64,000 nucleotides of DNA, from contig QEYB01001164.1 of assembly GCA_017562135.1 (NCBI GenBank), positions 248,001-312,000 of the forward strand, given 5' to 3'. This stretch comes from Dipylidium caninum. Its lineage: Eukaryota; Platyhelminthes; Cestoda; Cyclophyllidea; Dipylidiidae. The position numbers and the translations under genes are program-made. The notes below the pieces were generated by a model, which saw nothing but the letters and a program-made list of their open reading frames with translations, made no database searches and was not told the origin of the DNA. Shown piece by piece: positions 49,405-62,500 of this stretch. The stretch's first letter is position 1, and each line of letters opens with the position of its first letter.

Positions 49405-52400
49405 CTGAACAACAAATAAACATTTACTGGAATTAACAAAATACTATATCAGAAGTATGTCTGATTCATGTTATTATACTGCTTTTTGGGTTTTAAGTAG
49501 TTGGCCTCTGCAGGATAACTTGACTCGTACCTACCTCTGTCTTATCTTATCTTATCGTCCAAGTGGGATTGATGGCGTGGATTCCGGGTCGAACCTTAAA
49601 AAGTTTCTACACTCATCCTAGAGGATGAGTTAAACCAACACTACCGCCGAGTTTTCCTCATAAGCGTGGTTTTATGACAAAGTGCCCCCCGATCACCCAT
49701 TCATCACTTTCAGAAGCAACACCACTGAGAGCGGTTATAGTAGGAAAAAGGGGCAAAAAGGCTTCGATTTTGCTAACAAGGCAATATGTGAAGGAGAGAA
49801 ACGCAATAGAGAGATTCGTGTAATGCAAAACAATTTCGTCAAACGTGTTATAGTGACCTGGGAATTCTTTTATTTTACTTCGTAAGTTAGTCCCTCCTCA
49901 AACCACCGTTTGAAGAGTGTGGCAATCTGATTGTGGCACAAACTCGAGATTCCATTTGAAGAGCAACACCGAACCGTTTTCGTTCCTTGTCGACGTGACA
50001 TGGATTATGGGGAGAATGTAGAAAATTCACCGTCCGATTTATAAACACCGAATATTCCTTACATTACTAATCAGTTAATAACCATTTACTGAAACTCCAC
50101 TTCCTTCATCAGTGAACCATTGATGAGCTTGCTTAGACACAGCATTAAAAAGTATTTTAAAAAAGCCACGAAAGGGGCAGATTATTCTAAAGTGTCATTT
50201 CACTACGGAACTCGAAAGGCGACGTGAGGGGCCATAATTTGCCGCGTAGTACTCGGAGAATCACAGTCAAACCTTTCTTTTTGACTTTTAATGTATATTC
50301 CAAAGTCCATACTGCAACAAATCCAAAAATATGCTCAATATCATGTCTATTCCCTACCGCAACACCACGATGAGGAGACGCAGCGAAAATGCCGACTTTT
50401 TAACCTTCCACGAAGTGGAAGAAGGAATTATCGAAATCATCGTGTTTTCAGTGGAAGTCCAAGAGCTAGTCAAATCAGGGTATGAAAACGCTCACCTATC
50501 GCGCGGAAAATGTTGCTTCTCAGCCAACAATAGAATTGTACGGAAGTGAGGACGGTAAAAATAGGAAAGAAGGTAGAGGCTGGCAGAACCAACGCTTTAT
50601 CGCATATTAGTTTGAGTAACCCTGTCTTGCATTCATACCACAGACAATTTTATGCTAACGTAGGATTCCTCAAAATGCCAAATGTATTCTTTGAGAGAAA
50701 AGTAGTCATTTAGCACTTTCGGCATTATAGGCAGAGAAAGGAAGTAACCATTTTGCCAATTATTGTATCCATTTGTATGCTAGTGCTTCGGATATCTTCA
50801 TGAGTCGTCAAAAGTTGAGTTTAGTTGGGGTGAAATTTTGACATTTTCTAATTTATGATTTGGTCAGGGTGGCTAGGAAAAGTAGCACAACTCTCATCCC
50901 ACCTACGAAAATACCTCCCATCAATCTCCTAATTGACTTCCGAGGAGACAACACTCTCTCACCCCTCATAGCTGAAACCGTTTTCTCCCACGATTTGAGA
51001 CAATGTCACTCACTTGAGGCCATCACTGAAGCCCTATCGACGTGTAATTCTTTGTTTCCCTCAGTTGAGTCTTTTTCAGGCAGGTAGCTTAGCCCGAAAG
51101 AACTCCCCCCTCGTCGTCATGGCACTGAGCATAAATTTGCATTCGTTTCGCACAATTCGCACCTGTCGCGTGTGTTTCGCTGTTGGACCACCAGATTGAA
51201 GTAAAGCATGTCTCAGCAGCGCCATGTATGAGCCTCCGTACCTGCAACTCTTTTCGGAATCGTGTTTACACCCCATTAAGGGGTAAAGATAGTCGCCACC
51301 GCGTGAAGGACGAGGCGGCTTTTGTGGGTTACGTTACAAAGTATACAGTTGTTAGAAAGGCCGTAGACACGTTGCATTTAGGTTCTCAACTCTGGTAAAT
51401 TGCGCTAAAATCCAGAAAGGAGGTGAAATGTCTATTCGATTCGGAGTTAGGTTAAATAAAAGTGAAATAAGAGTACTAGAAGACACATTCGTAGTGATCT
51501 TGTCAAAGTGACTGCATGTTCAGTCCTTTCAAATTCCCTATCTTTGAGCTGTCAAAAGCAAAATTCCAAAATCGAGTTTCCCCTTCGCGACAACTGACGC
51601 TCGAAAACATTTTACTTATTGGCACATTCATAAGTTTAAAGCGCAAACACGCTATCGTTGGCATAATTATAAACTCGGTTCTGGGAATATGTTACGCGCC
51701 GCTAGTTAAAGTTTAAATCATCCTGCTCTTAGAAAGACTAGTAATTAAGTTTTAAATGACAACCATTCTCCCGTCTTTGGAAAATTGGTCATTTAGTAAA
51801 ACGAATAAATTCAGCAAGAGCCGCCGCATCTACGGTGATGGGTCAAAAAAGACCGTTAAAACTATCCTCATCGCCGGTACTCAGTATTTTCTTGTATACA
51901 TAAAAGCACCAAACTGAAACACAACTAGAATGAATCTGTTTGACACGCCCGGTACAGAACTTACTAGGATGTCTTTCGGAAGGTGGGAGTTAGGTGAGAC
52001 GATGATACCTCCTTGAGTATGGATTACCGAATAAAAGCACAAGAGAACAGAGAGAGTTGGGTTAATAGGCATGAAATTCTACGAAGCTGTGTTGAAAGCT
52101 ATCAACAATTCTCATTAGCCAGCGTCTCATCCAAACATGGTTTGTTGGAATTGTCGGAGGACATGTGGAAAGGACTCGCTCGGGCATGGTTTTGGCGTCG
52201 TCTCCTCAGAACCCGATACCTTGGTGCCAGAAGGTCCAACTCCAAGGCGCTCCCTGAGATGTGGTGAAAGCCTTTTGAGCTAATGTATTCCCCGCCGCAT
52301 CACAACCAAACCACCGTGTGCATGGGTCATAAATGCTCAAAGAAGTGTAGGTGAAAGTACGTCTGCCTGGAAGCTTCGCCCTCTGACTGTGTGGTGTTAC

Positions 52401-53332
52401 CAGCTACCTGAAGTTAGCTTCCTGTTGGCAGACTGAGACATGTTTTACAGAACGAATGCGACAGAATTTAGTAGACGCATAAGCTGTTCATGGTAATAGG
52501 TCCTCTAGTGAATTTAAACACATCAACGCTGAAACATGCCTAAATTCAATAGTAAAGAATTATTTTTTCACAGGTACCTCTTGTAATTTCAAAAGCGTCA
52601 CTTCGTCTGCTAATCGCAACAATGTTATTATTTGCCCTGCCTGAAGTAACACGGTGGTGTGAAGGTGTACCCCAGACAACGAACAACCAGAGTAAAAGCT
52701 TCCATATTCAGACTGGCATACTGAAAGCAAATATTTACAGTGAGATAAGAAGATTTGTTTATCATGACTTTACCAAACCATTATTTTAATTCCCTAAGTG
52801 AGTAAAGGAGAGCAACCGAGACCAACTTACTATTTAAAAATAGGAATTTAAGTGACCAGAGTCTATTTTTTCCACCTCGTGGTCTTATTTGAATTAAATA
52901 ATGGTACAAATAGACCCGATGTAACTCACTAAACTCCTCCAAGACGAAATAACGAATTGCAATTCTGACTTTCTTAAGATTCAGATTGACAATATGGTTT
53001 TCATCTTATGACAGGCTTATTACATCATCAAAGTGCGTAGTGATGATCTAATTACAGCCACAAAAGACATTGAACTTAACAGAAAATTGTGAAACCGGAT
53101 TATTGAGCCAAGCAATTTTATCCATTCACAGCATATAAAAGTGGAATCTGGCCACTCTAATTCACCCGTACCTATGTTCCACAACAAAAACAGACTACAC
53201 CACAATATTGCTCCAATAAAGGATAACTGAATTATTTGTTAAATTCACAGCCATTTAATAGATTCCGCATAAAAAGGGGATTGGATAGAGTGAAGTGAGA
53301 AAACATGGTTTGGTTGAAGTGTTTGACAGCAT
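49405..53332. other. Region between the two IPT paralogues
   Basis: About 3.9 kb that should hold the N-terminal exons of the left paralogue and the 3' flank of the right one. A short CTTAT repeat lies near 49541. Plus-strand frames at about 50331-50520, 50860-51087 and 52013-52267 have some coding-like composition but no recognisable motif. Confidence 0.35.
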
Positions 53333-56300
53333 CTAGCACTTCTCGAGGTACTTAAACATGCCGTCTTCTAGAAGGCGCACTCGCAGACGACAAAGGTCCG
53401 AACTGATGCGATCAACATCCGCCGTCTTGCTCGACAATTTTGTGGTCAAATCAGCCACCTCGCCCCTTAGTCTAACAATCACCTCCTCAGCGTCGGCTAG
53501 CGAGTCTAAGTGCACCTCTGAAAGAAACACAAGAAACACACATGTGCACGTGCATACGTTGTGCGTAGGAATCACATAAGCACCGTCTACACACCTACGC
53601 AGGTGCACTCGACAAGGTAAATGCTCAATTACACCACCTTGGAATTGGGCCTACTCGCCTAAGCACCGCCGCAATGCGTAATAGGAGATCATGATGCCTA
53701 TTAACGAGGGTGAATAGAAACTATGACTGTAAAGAGCTAATATTTCACAATTCTGGAACAGAACTAGCAGAAAACCTTAGACTTATGGTGTCACTTTGGG
53801 GTGAGAAAGCCTGTACTTTCGCAACACCTGGATAACTGTATGAAGTGGCAGTTAAAATGGAGTTTTGTATAATCTTTGTTTTAAGTACGTGAATGTGAAA
53901 AATAACCCTCAACTCTAAGGAGTCTACGTAAACATGAAGTACATAGAGGATAACTAAAGCAAAAACCAAGGTGAAAAATAGAAGGGAGCCTTAGCAATGA
54001 AAGATTACTGATAAATGGGAGTTGAAAATTAATGCCTTAGGCCAAGTTGGGAGAAAGGTGTATTAGCGACTAAAGAGACAGTTTGTTCAAACACCGCCTC
54101 GTCAAACTGTATTGTTGGAAGAAGGAAAGGATGCGCGAAATCTACCGCTTATGAGTAAACTCAGAGCCGCCAAGGTGAAATCATGACACCATACTGTTAG
54201 TTTGTTGTGCTAATTTTGGGTAAGTCAAGCGACTGCTTTTGTGCAGGTACGTATTTGAAAGTCTCACATATAAACTGTAATCTGGGTATAATATGCATTT
54301 CAAAGTGAGGAGCAAATGTCGAAATGAGTAAATGATAGGAATGAAGTAGTAAGGCTTGTGTTTGTCTTGCCATATCATTGCATGCACATATTCAACTTAT
54401 TATTTAATAGAAACCCTTACTAATGAAAATGGATTTGGCACAAATTTCCTCCTACCGGTGCCCAAAATACGTGTGAAAATAAGCCCCATAATCCACTTTC
54501 CTTATTTTTCGCCTAATGCGCCACACGATAGAGAGTGAGAAGTCAGTTGCTAAATTGGATAATCGAAATACCCTCGAGCAATCATGTAGTATCTTTATGG
54601 CTACTTCTTTTCCGCTCTGTCCTTTACTCGTGGGATGCATCAAATAGACAAATATTGGCTGTGAAGTTAAATCACCTGTGCTGTCCTGACGGATAGGAAG
54701 ATCAAATTTGGGAATAATTCATTTTGCACACACTGCACGATGCGCAGAGTTGCACGGTAAACAATGATACTTCAGAGTTGCTAAAAACTCCAACTCCCCA
54801 CATTTCGTAATTTTGTCCACCAAAAGTGAAATCATGACCCTCTTCGTGAACTTATATGTTTTTCTTAGAGTCAACGTTTGATTTAACAAAATTTAGCTGA
54901 TCTTTAATAGTAAAAATCTCAATGAATTCACTAAACAAACTGCTTGTCATCCTCAGCCAAATTTACTCATTTCTATTCTAAAAAAATTGACTTGTGAAGA
55001 CCATTTCACATAACTTGCCAATGCCTTACCATCTGCTGAATAAATGGTATTAGAAGCGAGATTATTTTCGCTGAACGAATCTTCTGATCCAAGACCTGAG
55101 GAACGATTTCCAGCACCGTTTGTGATTTCCGTAGACACTGGTGGTGTCTGCTTAGCACTTCGCGTACTGCGCCGCGCTCTAGTATCCGAGAGACGGATAC
55201 TCGAATTTCGAACGAAGCCACTTTTTTCTGTGGTTAGTGGATTGGTTGCCTTCATTGGTTTTGCTAAAGTTAATGTAGATGTCTGTATGTTCGAATGGGA
55301 CTACATTATTATATCCATAACATCATATAGAAGAGCCAGAGATATGTGAGCAAAATTCAAATGTTTCCAACGTATCTCAAGTTATTTAAAAATATGAGAG
55401 CTCAGACCACTATCAGTCATTCGTTAGCATTCTTAAACGGACACAAGGAAAGTTAGAAATGACTGTGTTTACCCTCTTCTGGTTTCCGTATACTACGTCT
55501 GGCACGGCTATCAGATAGACGGATGCCAGTGTTACGGATCAGTCCTGCCTGTGGCAGTTTCACTGGTTGATCGGCTAAATGGAGAAGGCAAAATATTGGT
55601 AAAATTCAAGAGTGATTAGTGAGCTAAATAGTATATATTTGAACCCACCCACTGGCGTTTTCTCATTTTCTTGGTAGACGAAGGGCGTGGGACACCGGAG
55701 TCTACCACGGCTCATTGTTTCCACCTCGATCCAAACGCGTTCATTACCAGAGAAGTCCTTCTTGGGAGGGACCTTTAGGGTTATTCTATGGGTCGCACGA
55801 GGCTCCTCTGACCAAGAGCCTTCAATAACATTCCAGTTGTAGGATGCAACAGTGTAGTCATCGATAAGAAGAACTGCATGAAGCATTACTGATTCATTCA
55901 TGTTTTTGCCATATACATGAACTTCGGTTTCAGCTGAATAAAATTCAGATGTTAGAACAGAAAATGATGGCATTGTAGATTTTGTAGTTAAAAATTACCA
56001 TTTGGCGGACCGGTAGATGGGAAAAGGGACAGAAGAATGGGTTCTTCCTGAGCTGCCGACAAATGAGAAAAAGTAGGGGGTGGTGATTGGGTTCGAATAT
56101 CGACGCCTTCATCAGAAGAAGCGGAGGAATGAGTTTTTCCCGTTAAATTGGAAGTAATTGGCCTTTTATTAAGCCTCTTGGAAGGAGTCTTCGTGGATTC
56201 TAGAGCCACTTCTGATCTGCCGACCACTTCATCAGCAGAGGAAGGAGGTTGGGATGTGCGCCGATTGCTTTGGACACGTGGGAAAGGATTTTCTATGAAT

Positions 56301-57451
56301 AAAAAAAGAAGTAACGTTTAATAAAGCCCAGATTAACAACGTAGAAGACATGCTAATAAGGGAAATTCCTACCAGCTATCGGTGCTTTGAACTCTCCGCC
56401 TACAGGTTCGATACCACTTCCCCCATAAATATCACTGCCAATGCCTGAATGAGATCCAAGAACACTGCCATCTAAAAGATCATTAAATAATTATGTAATG
56501 AATTTACGTCAGACGGTACTTTACTCACCATTTTGCGGAGGAAATAAGGAATTCATTGATTGTGACATACTATAACCGAGTTCGCTACCATGTTTACTGC
56601 TTATGTGAGAAGCACCACTTCCGTGTTTCCCATGAATATGTTTGATCGGATTCTTCTGGTACCAGTGTTTTTTTTTTCCACTTGCAGTCGAATACATACT
56701 TAAAGTACTTCCCGCCATAGATGCCCCGTCTTCCTTGTTCTGATGTCGATGTAGGTGTCTAAATAAGATGCGAACGTTACACAAAAAGGTAAAACAAGGT
56801 GAAAAACACTTGGATGGGCTCTCAAATTACGCAGATATTCGAGAGGCGCTACGATGAACACGGTCAGAGCTGAGTATAGATGCTTTCGAACTTTTCTCGA
56901 AACCGAAATCCTCGTAATATGACTCGGCCCATATCCAATAATAGAGGGACCCATAAACTTGAGAAACCTTTTTGGTAGGTTCAAGTTCAGCAACGCGAAG
57001 ATTGGCGGTAGTTGACGGTCTCGTAGTGGAACCCGACGGTCGAGGTGGAATTTGAACGAGCGGAATTACAACTTGACCAACGTGGTGGTCGTCAGAGTCC
57101 GTAACTTTTAAGACAACTGGTTGACTAACATCCGCAATTTCACTAACAAATATCGATGTATGTAACAACATACAATGTGGCTTCAAAATCCCAAACAGGA
57201 TTGCCGTTTGGCTCATTTATAATATATGATTGCATTGTTTTCTTGCCACCCTTAATTTTAACTTTCCATTTAAAATTATCTTTGCGATCTATAAAAAGAT
57301 CTAACGTATGTTATGGACTTGCGTTTCTTGGATTCCACATATACGTTCTTCAATCCCGATGCTCTGTTAACTACGGGAAATACGTTGTTATCCGCATTAT
57401 CCTACCTTTAACAGTTACAACCTTGGGCGGGTTCCTCGGTGGACCTAACAT
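53333..57451 (-). CDS. C2-IPT/TIG-coiled-coil protein, right tandem paralogue
   Basis: Ten exons with all phases consistent: 57406-57451, 57174-57288, 56831-57142, 56529-56758, 56373-56471, 55999-56292, 55649-55933, 55473-55574, 55030-55263, 53333-53517; 633 aa. Residues 1 to about 110 form a C2-like domain (MLGPPRNPPKVVTVK, INEPNGNPVWDFEATFEIAD, LKVTDSDDHHVGQVVIPL). A Gly/His/Ser-rich linker follows. The IPT/TIG domain begins about residue 349 (EPILLSLFPSTGPPNA, then ETEVHVYGKNMNESVM) and ends near FVYQEN. Two exons then carry a repeated basic motif (IRLSDSRARRS / IRLSDTRARRS). The C-terminal coiled coil ends LCRLRVRLLEDGMFKYLEKC. The second intron is 31 nt. I know of no named animal family with this order. 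Sec5, which also has an IPT domain, lacks the C2 and this tail. Confidence 0.85.
55030..55574 (-). repeat. Duplicated exon motif in the right C2-IPT gene
   Basis: Adjacent exons 55473-55574 and 55030-55263 encode LIRNTGIRLSDSRARRSIR and FVRNSSIRLSDTRARRSTR. Both exons are symmetric phase 1-1, and neither was found in the left paralogue. Confidence 0.75.
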
Positions 57452-59593
57452 GATTTCACTACCTTTGAACCAAGCGCTCAAACTAGTAATAACATTATAA
57501 CCGAATCTCTAATGTAACAATGCACATATTCAAATTAAAAAGCTTAAGTAAATAATTTTTACAAAAATGCGTAGAGTTTGTTTTAAGTCTTGGTTGTTAT
57601 GGTCACAGTGAGCAGCTTTTCGAAATACGAGTTGTTTGACCAATGCGCAGTAAGGCGAATCTGTTTGTTTTCGTCATTTCTAAAAACTTCGGTGTTGTCG
57701 AACGTTTTGCCAGTCCTTTTCTCGTACTGATTTTGAGCGATGGATTGAATACTTTGCGGCACCCCTGCCCGCGTCATTTTCCGTTTGTTCTGCACGTTTG
57801 TTCCATTGGTATTTCAAAGCTTATGTCTATTCTGTCGACACTTATTCTTCCCTTAATTATTCTGCCGTTACAGCATCAGCTTGCGTGTAATCGTGCTTCT
57901 ACCCGTTTTATTTTCATATGCATAACAGCCACAGTTGGTCTTCTGGAATATACGTCTAGGATTTTTGAATAAAGCATTCACTGCCAATTTCCCGCTGAAT
58001 TTATATAGGTCGCGTTGTGTGGTACATCATATTATTCACTGGTTTCCTTATTTTAATTTCGTATTTCTCGTGTATTATTTTTCCGTCAATGTGTTGTTCT
58101 TCTGAATTACTTGTGTGTATTCTATTTGACAACCGTCAATCATTGATAAAATAAAATTTGTCACGTACTTTTCAGCGCACACCACGTGTCAATTCGCCTT
58201 GCGATGTTGAATAACAACTTTTATAATTAAGGTCCTTCAATTTTTCCCAAATTTTCGTTATTTTGTCCTGATTGACGTTCCCAAAGTCGTGAACATTTCC
58301 CACGCCCCTATTAACTTTTCGCTGCTTGATATATATAGTATATTTTGTTTATTATAGTATTCTCTAAACCACGACACTGTTTCTAAAGACCGGCACATTA
58401 TTTGTCCAAATAAGCGCAATCTGAATTTATCTGCATTAATATGGAACATAATTGTTAAACTGAAACGGGGTATATTTTGTCATCTCACTTCATTTACACT
58501 TTAATGTTAGAAGTAATTTCAGAACTATACTTCTCAATCTGCTTTCTTTCTTACGCTTCTTATCACCACATTGTCAAATGGACCTACCTCTTTCTCAATT
58601 GATTGGTGATAAGGTTTATGCATCACTAGTAAAGTGTTACTGCATTAATTGTTAATCGGTTGTGATTATAGATTATGCTGTCAATGTAATTCATTTCCTG
58701 TTTTCATTTCGGTAGAGTTTCGGAAGACTTAACATTAACGGGGTAGATATTCTGGTGAGATTAACGTTTTTTCCAGACATTGAGCTATTTTATGAGGTCT
58801 TAGAATCTGTCTATTACTAACCAAATCTTGTTACATGTGCGCGTTAGACAACTTATTAAGCCAATCGCTGCCCCTTTGATAACTGTACGCATATCAAGGA
58901 AATAAGTCATATTTATTTACATATCGACATTTTTATTAATAAAAAGCGAAAATATCGTGATGTAGTAAGTTAATTAATTGAGCGAAATTTTCGTTGAACT
59001 TTGTTGCGTAATTTAATTAATCCGGTAGTACGTTAACCGTCAATCAAAGTTGGCACCACGTCATAGATAGTGTCATTTTTTTGGGATACATTTAGTTAGT
59101 TTTGACTCGCCCCTGTCTATCGACTCTTTACAAGATGCATTTCGGGTCATTTGATGCGGGCATGCTTCTAATTAAGGAGTGAAAAAATTTTTTGAGGTAC
59201 AAAGGACGTAAACCATGTATACTTTCTTTAGTTTACTTAGTCTTTTAACGGTATTTTGTCTTTAGCAAATTCTTAAAGTTTTTTAAATTAGCAAAGTTCT
59301 TTCGATAACATTTTTTCGTCTCGGCTTTAAAGAAACCTTTATTAGTCTATCTTCACGAATGGTATTAGCGCAAATCTTTTACACTGTAGGCAATACATAT
59401 GCCTCATAAATAGGTCATAAAATTATCTTTAAGCTACAAAGACATAACCAAGTCCTTTTTTTGTGACCATCACTTGTTAAATACTACCGGCCATTGGGCC
59501 TTTATAATGTACAAATAAAATGTTTCCTCCAAAGATAATTTTAAACTTAATTGATGTTTCTTTTATCCTTAGTAATTTCGCCACCACGGGCGA
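57452..59593. other. Divergent intergenic region, C2-IPT gene and USP2-like gene
   Basis: About 2.1 kb, strongly AT-rich, holding two promoters. A 109-codon plus-strand frame at 57643-57972 is hydrophobic and AT-driven and is not accepted as a gene. A pyrimidine-rich stretch ending CTTAG at 59571 could be an acceptor for the USP2-like first coding exon. Confidence 0.4.
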
Positions 59594-62500
59594 ATGAACT
59601 CCTCTTCAGCCTACCATTCGCGTCCCCAAGCGGACTATTCTGAGGCGTCGAAGGACTATTCTACGCGGCCCCCGAATCGCTATCGTGCCACTTCTGTAGA
59701 TCCCTTTCATTCTCTCTCCTCTTCCGCTTATCACACACCATCACTTCGTAATGACCTAATCTTTCCAGTCTTGTCAAGTAAAAGCGGCCTATCTCGGCCT
59801 CCACCACATTGTCAGCCCACATCCTGCCGCTGTCCGTCGCTTTATCGTTCCCCTATCGGTCCAATGCCCACCACTGGCCGCCGCTATCGCACAACCGAAC
59901 GTTCAGACTTTCCGCTTGGACCATCACCACTGCGATCTAGTTCCCTCTCCAAGTTCGTTCCTTTTCAACCGTCCCCTGTGCATCAAGACCCCACTTACAA
60001 TATCTCCAGATCGGCGAATAATTATTACGCACCCTACATAGACTCACAGTATCCAAGCCATCACCATACCACGTACTCCTACGACTCCTCAATGCCGCCA
60101 TTCAAGCGCTCCAGCTACGATATAACCGGAAAATTCACCTCTTTGTCCATGTGTCCGTCAGAAGTTGGTACTAGTGCAGGCTTCCGACCACCGTCTTATT
60201 CTTCGAGTGAGTTTTTGAGTCTTACGAATAAGGCTAACTTTTTTATTATTAAAAGTTTGAATTAGAGAAGAGAACTGAACTCCTCCTCTTCATGACTGGC
60301 TAACAGCTTCGAATTCTCAATTATTTATTGGCTTTTTGTCATTAGTTTCCTCCGTTTATACTTTGACTTTTGGTTTTTTGCTCAATTGTCTACAAATATA
60401 TTGCCTTTTTATGCGGCGTTCCGGAGCACAAAGTTCCCTCAATTTTATCCCGAAATGTTACTTTTTTAATTGTTAAAAGGAAAGTTAAATCTACCCTGAC
60501 TAACTTGGGCAACCAGTAAGCAGTTTTAAGAGCGCTCCCAATGTGCATTGAAGGCCTGATACCTAGTCTTTGTACTCCTTGTTCTCCCATTTGTACCATC
60601 CACATCGGGTGACGATGTATTTATGCCTACTGGACTGAAACTCCGACCCAATAACGTTTATCTTACTAGAACATTTTTGGCTCTGTGATTGACCTTTATT
60701 CCAGAAGCAAATTATAACACGTTTCATGTTTACGTCGCCCTGCGTCCTGGACTTTTAACTGGATAAATAAGCCTACCAGAAGTTTGTTAGCCCGTTATGT
60801 AGGAATCCATGCCAACATGTTGTTGAGATTTCTTGTGTCGTGCAAGAGGGGAAATGACTATCTCATTTTCACTCCACTACTTCTCTAATGTCATTGCGTA
60901 AATTTTAAAGTAAAACTTGAGTTCACTCGACAATTACTTCCAAAATCTCCATACCTGTTGCTTTTTTTGTTTTTTTTTTGTTTTTTTTTGTTTTTTTTGT
61001 CGCATATTTCTAATCCTAGACTCGTAATTATGAGATGGTTAGTGTGGGAAAGTACATCAGTCATTGTCCTTTTAATTAATTCCCATGTCCTTTGTTTGCC
61101 GAAACTTCCTTGCCCCTAAGAAAAGATACCAATTTTGAGAACCGAAATACCCATGATTATGTTTTATTCAACCTAATAAATACTCAGTATGTATTAGTGA
61201 ACCAGAGAATTGCTTTCATCACTTCCACTAAGCCTTTCCTTGTATGGTCTTCTGATTATATTAATAAGTGTCGGTACCTGAAACTTTAAATCTACTTTTG
61301 ATTATCACATGACTTCCCGATGGGTCTAGTAACAAAGCCTTATCTCAACTCGTATTGTGGCATGTCTTTGTGGATGCTCCCATACTATCTTTAGTGCTAA
61401 TTATAGTTGTTATCGTTAATTTGATAAACATGTATTCCAACTTCTGCATTATAATTGATTCATTAACATATTGTCTTAGTCTTTTTAAATCAAAAATTTC
61501 CTTTCTCCCTGAATGACTTTAGAGCTTTTAATCGAGAAAAATGTCGAATTCTGAGTGACCTACGACTTAATCTGTTCTGTGTGATATCACCTTGCCACTT
61601 TTTCCTTCATTTTTCAGTTTATACTCCTCGAGGATTGCATAAAACGTTGACCTTATTTTTTTTTTCGTTAAAACGGTTGATGTGAAACATGCTTAAAATT
61701 ACAGTAAGTCGTATTCTTCCGAATTAAAAGCTTGTGGCATCCTCTTTTACAGCCGAGCCCTTTTCCTTTCGGGAGCGACAAATAGAAGTGCAAATTAAGG
61801 CGCAGGAAACGCCAAAAAACAAATTCACAATCATCAACGAAAATATATAGTCGAGATTCTTCAGCCGATCGACGAGAAGGTAAGACTAGTGTGACAATGG
61901 GGGCGACAACCATCTCGCGTTCAAGTTCAGGTCGGAGCACCTCCCCTGCCGACGTCAACAGAAACAACACTACCTCTCCCACCTCTTCAGCCTCCGCCTC
62001 CGTTTCTTCTGGTGCCTATGAGCGCAGGTCCTCTGGTCTCCACGGTGGACGGGCTGTTACCGCCGCCTCCTCTTCCACCGCATCCATATCTTCTTCCTCA
62101 AATGCAGTTGACACCAATTCCTCCTCTGCCTCACCGACTTTTTCTGGTGGCTTAGTCGGTCTCAGCAACCTTGGGAACACGGTATGAAGTAGACTTCCAC
62201 TTACAAATTAATATGACATCAAGCAAATGGACAAATGCGTAGGTGTAAATTCTCTTCAGCTGAGTTTCCAAATTATGAACCCAAATACTCGGCTGGCGAG
62301 TGTGTAGCCATCACTTATGCTATTTTGAATGACGGTTCGGATGAGGGATGCACGGGCTGGGGGTGGCGGGAAGTAAAGGCAAAACTTATCAGCTACGAAA
62401 TATACTTGCAAGAGACTCATTTAAAGTGATGGATAAAGTGCTAATTATCGAAATCAAACCTTTAATGAATAAAGAAACGCTAAAGGTATAGTTAGAAAGT

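Noticed and set aside
52013..52267. 84-aa plus-strand frame (ESWVNRHEILRS...)
   Set aside because: Composition is partly coding-like, but no splice context, homology or partner exon was found; left unannotated.
61752..61850. Alternative acceptor and exon for the USP2-like gene (frame beginning EPFSFRERQIEV)
   Set aside because: It runs into an in-frame TAG before the Ser-rich block; the acceptor at 61865 gives the correct phase without a stop.
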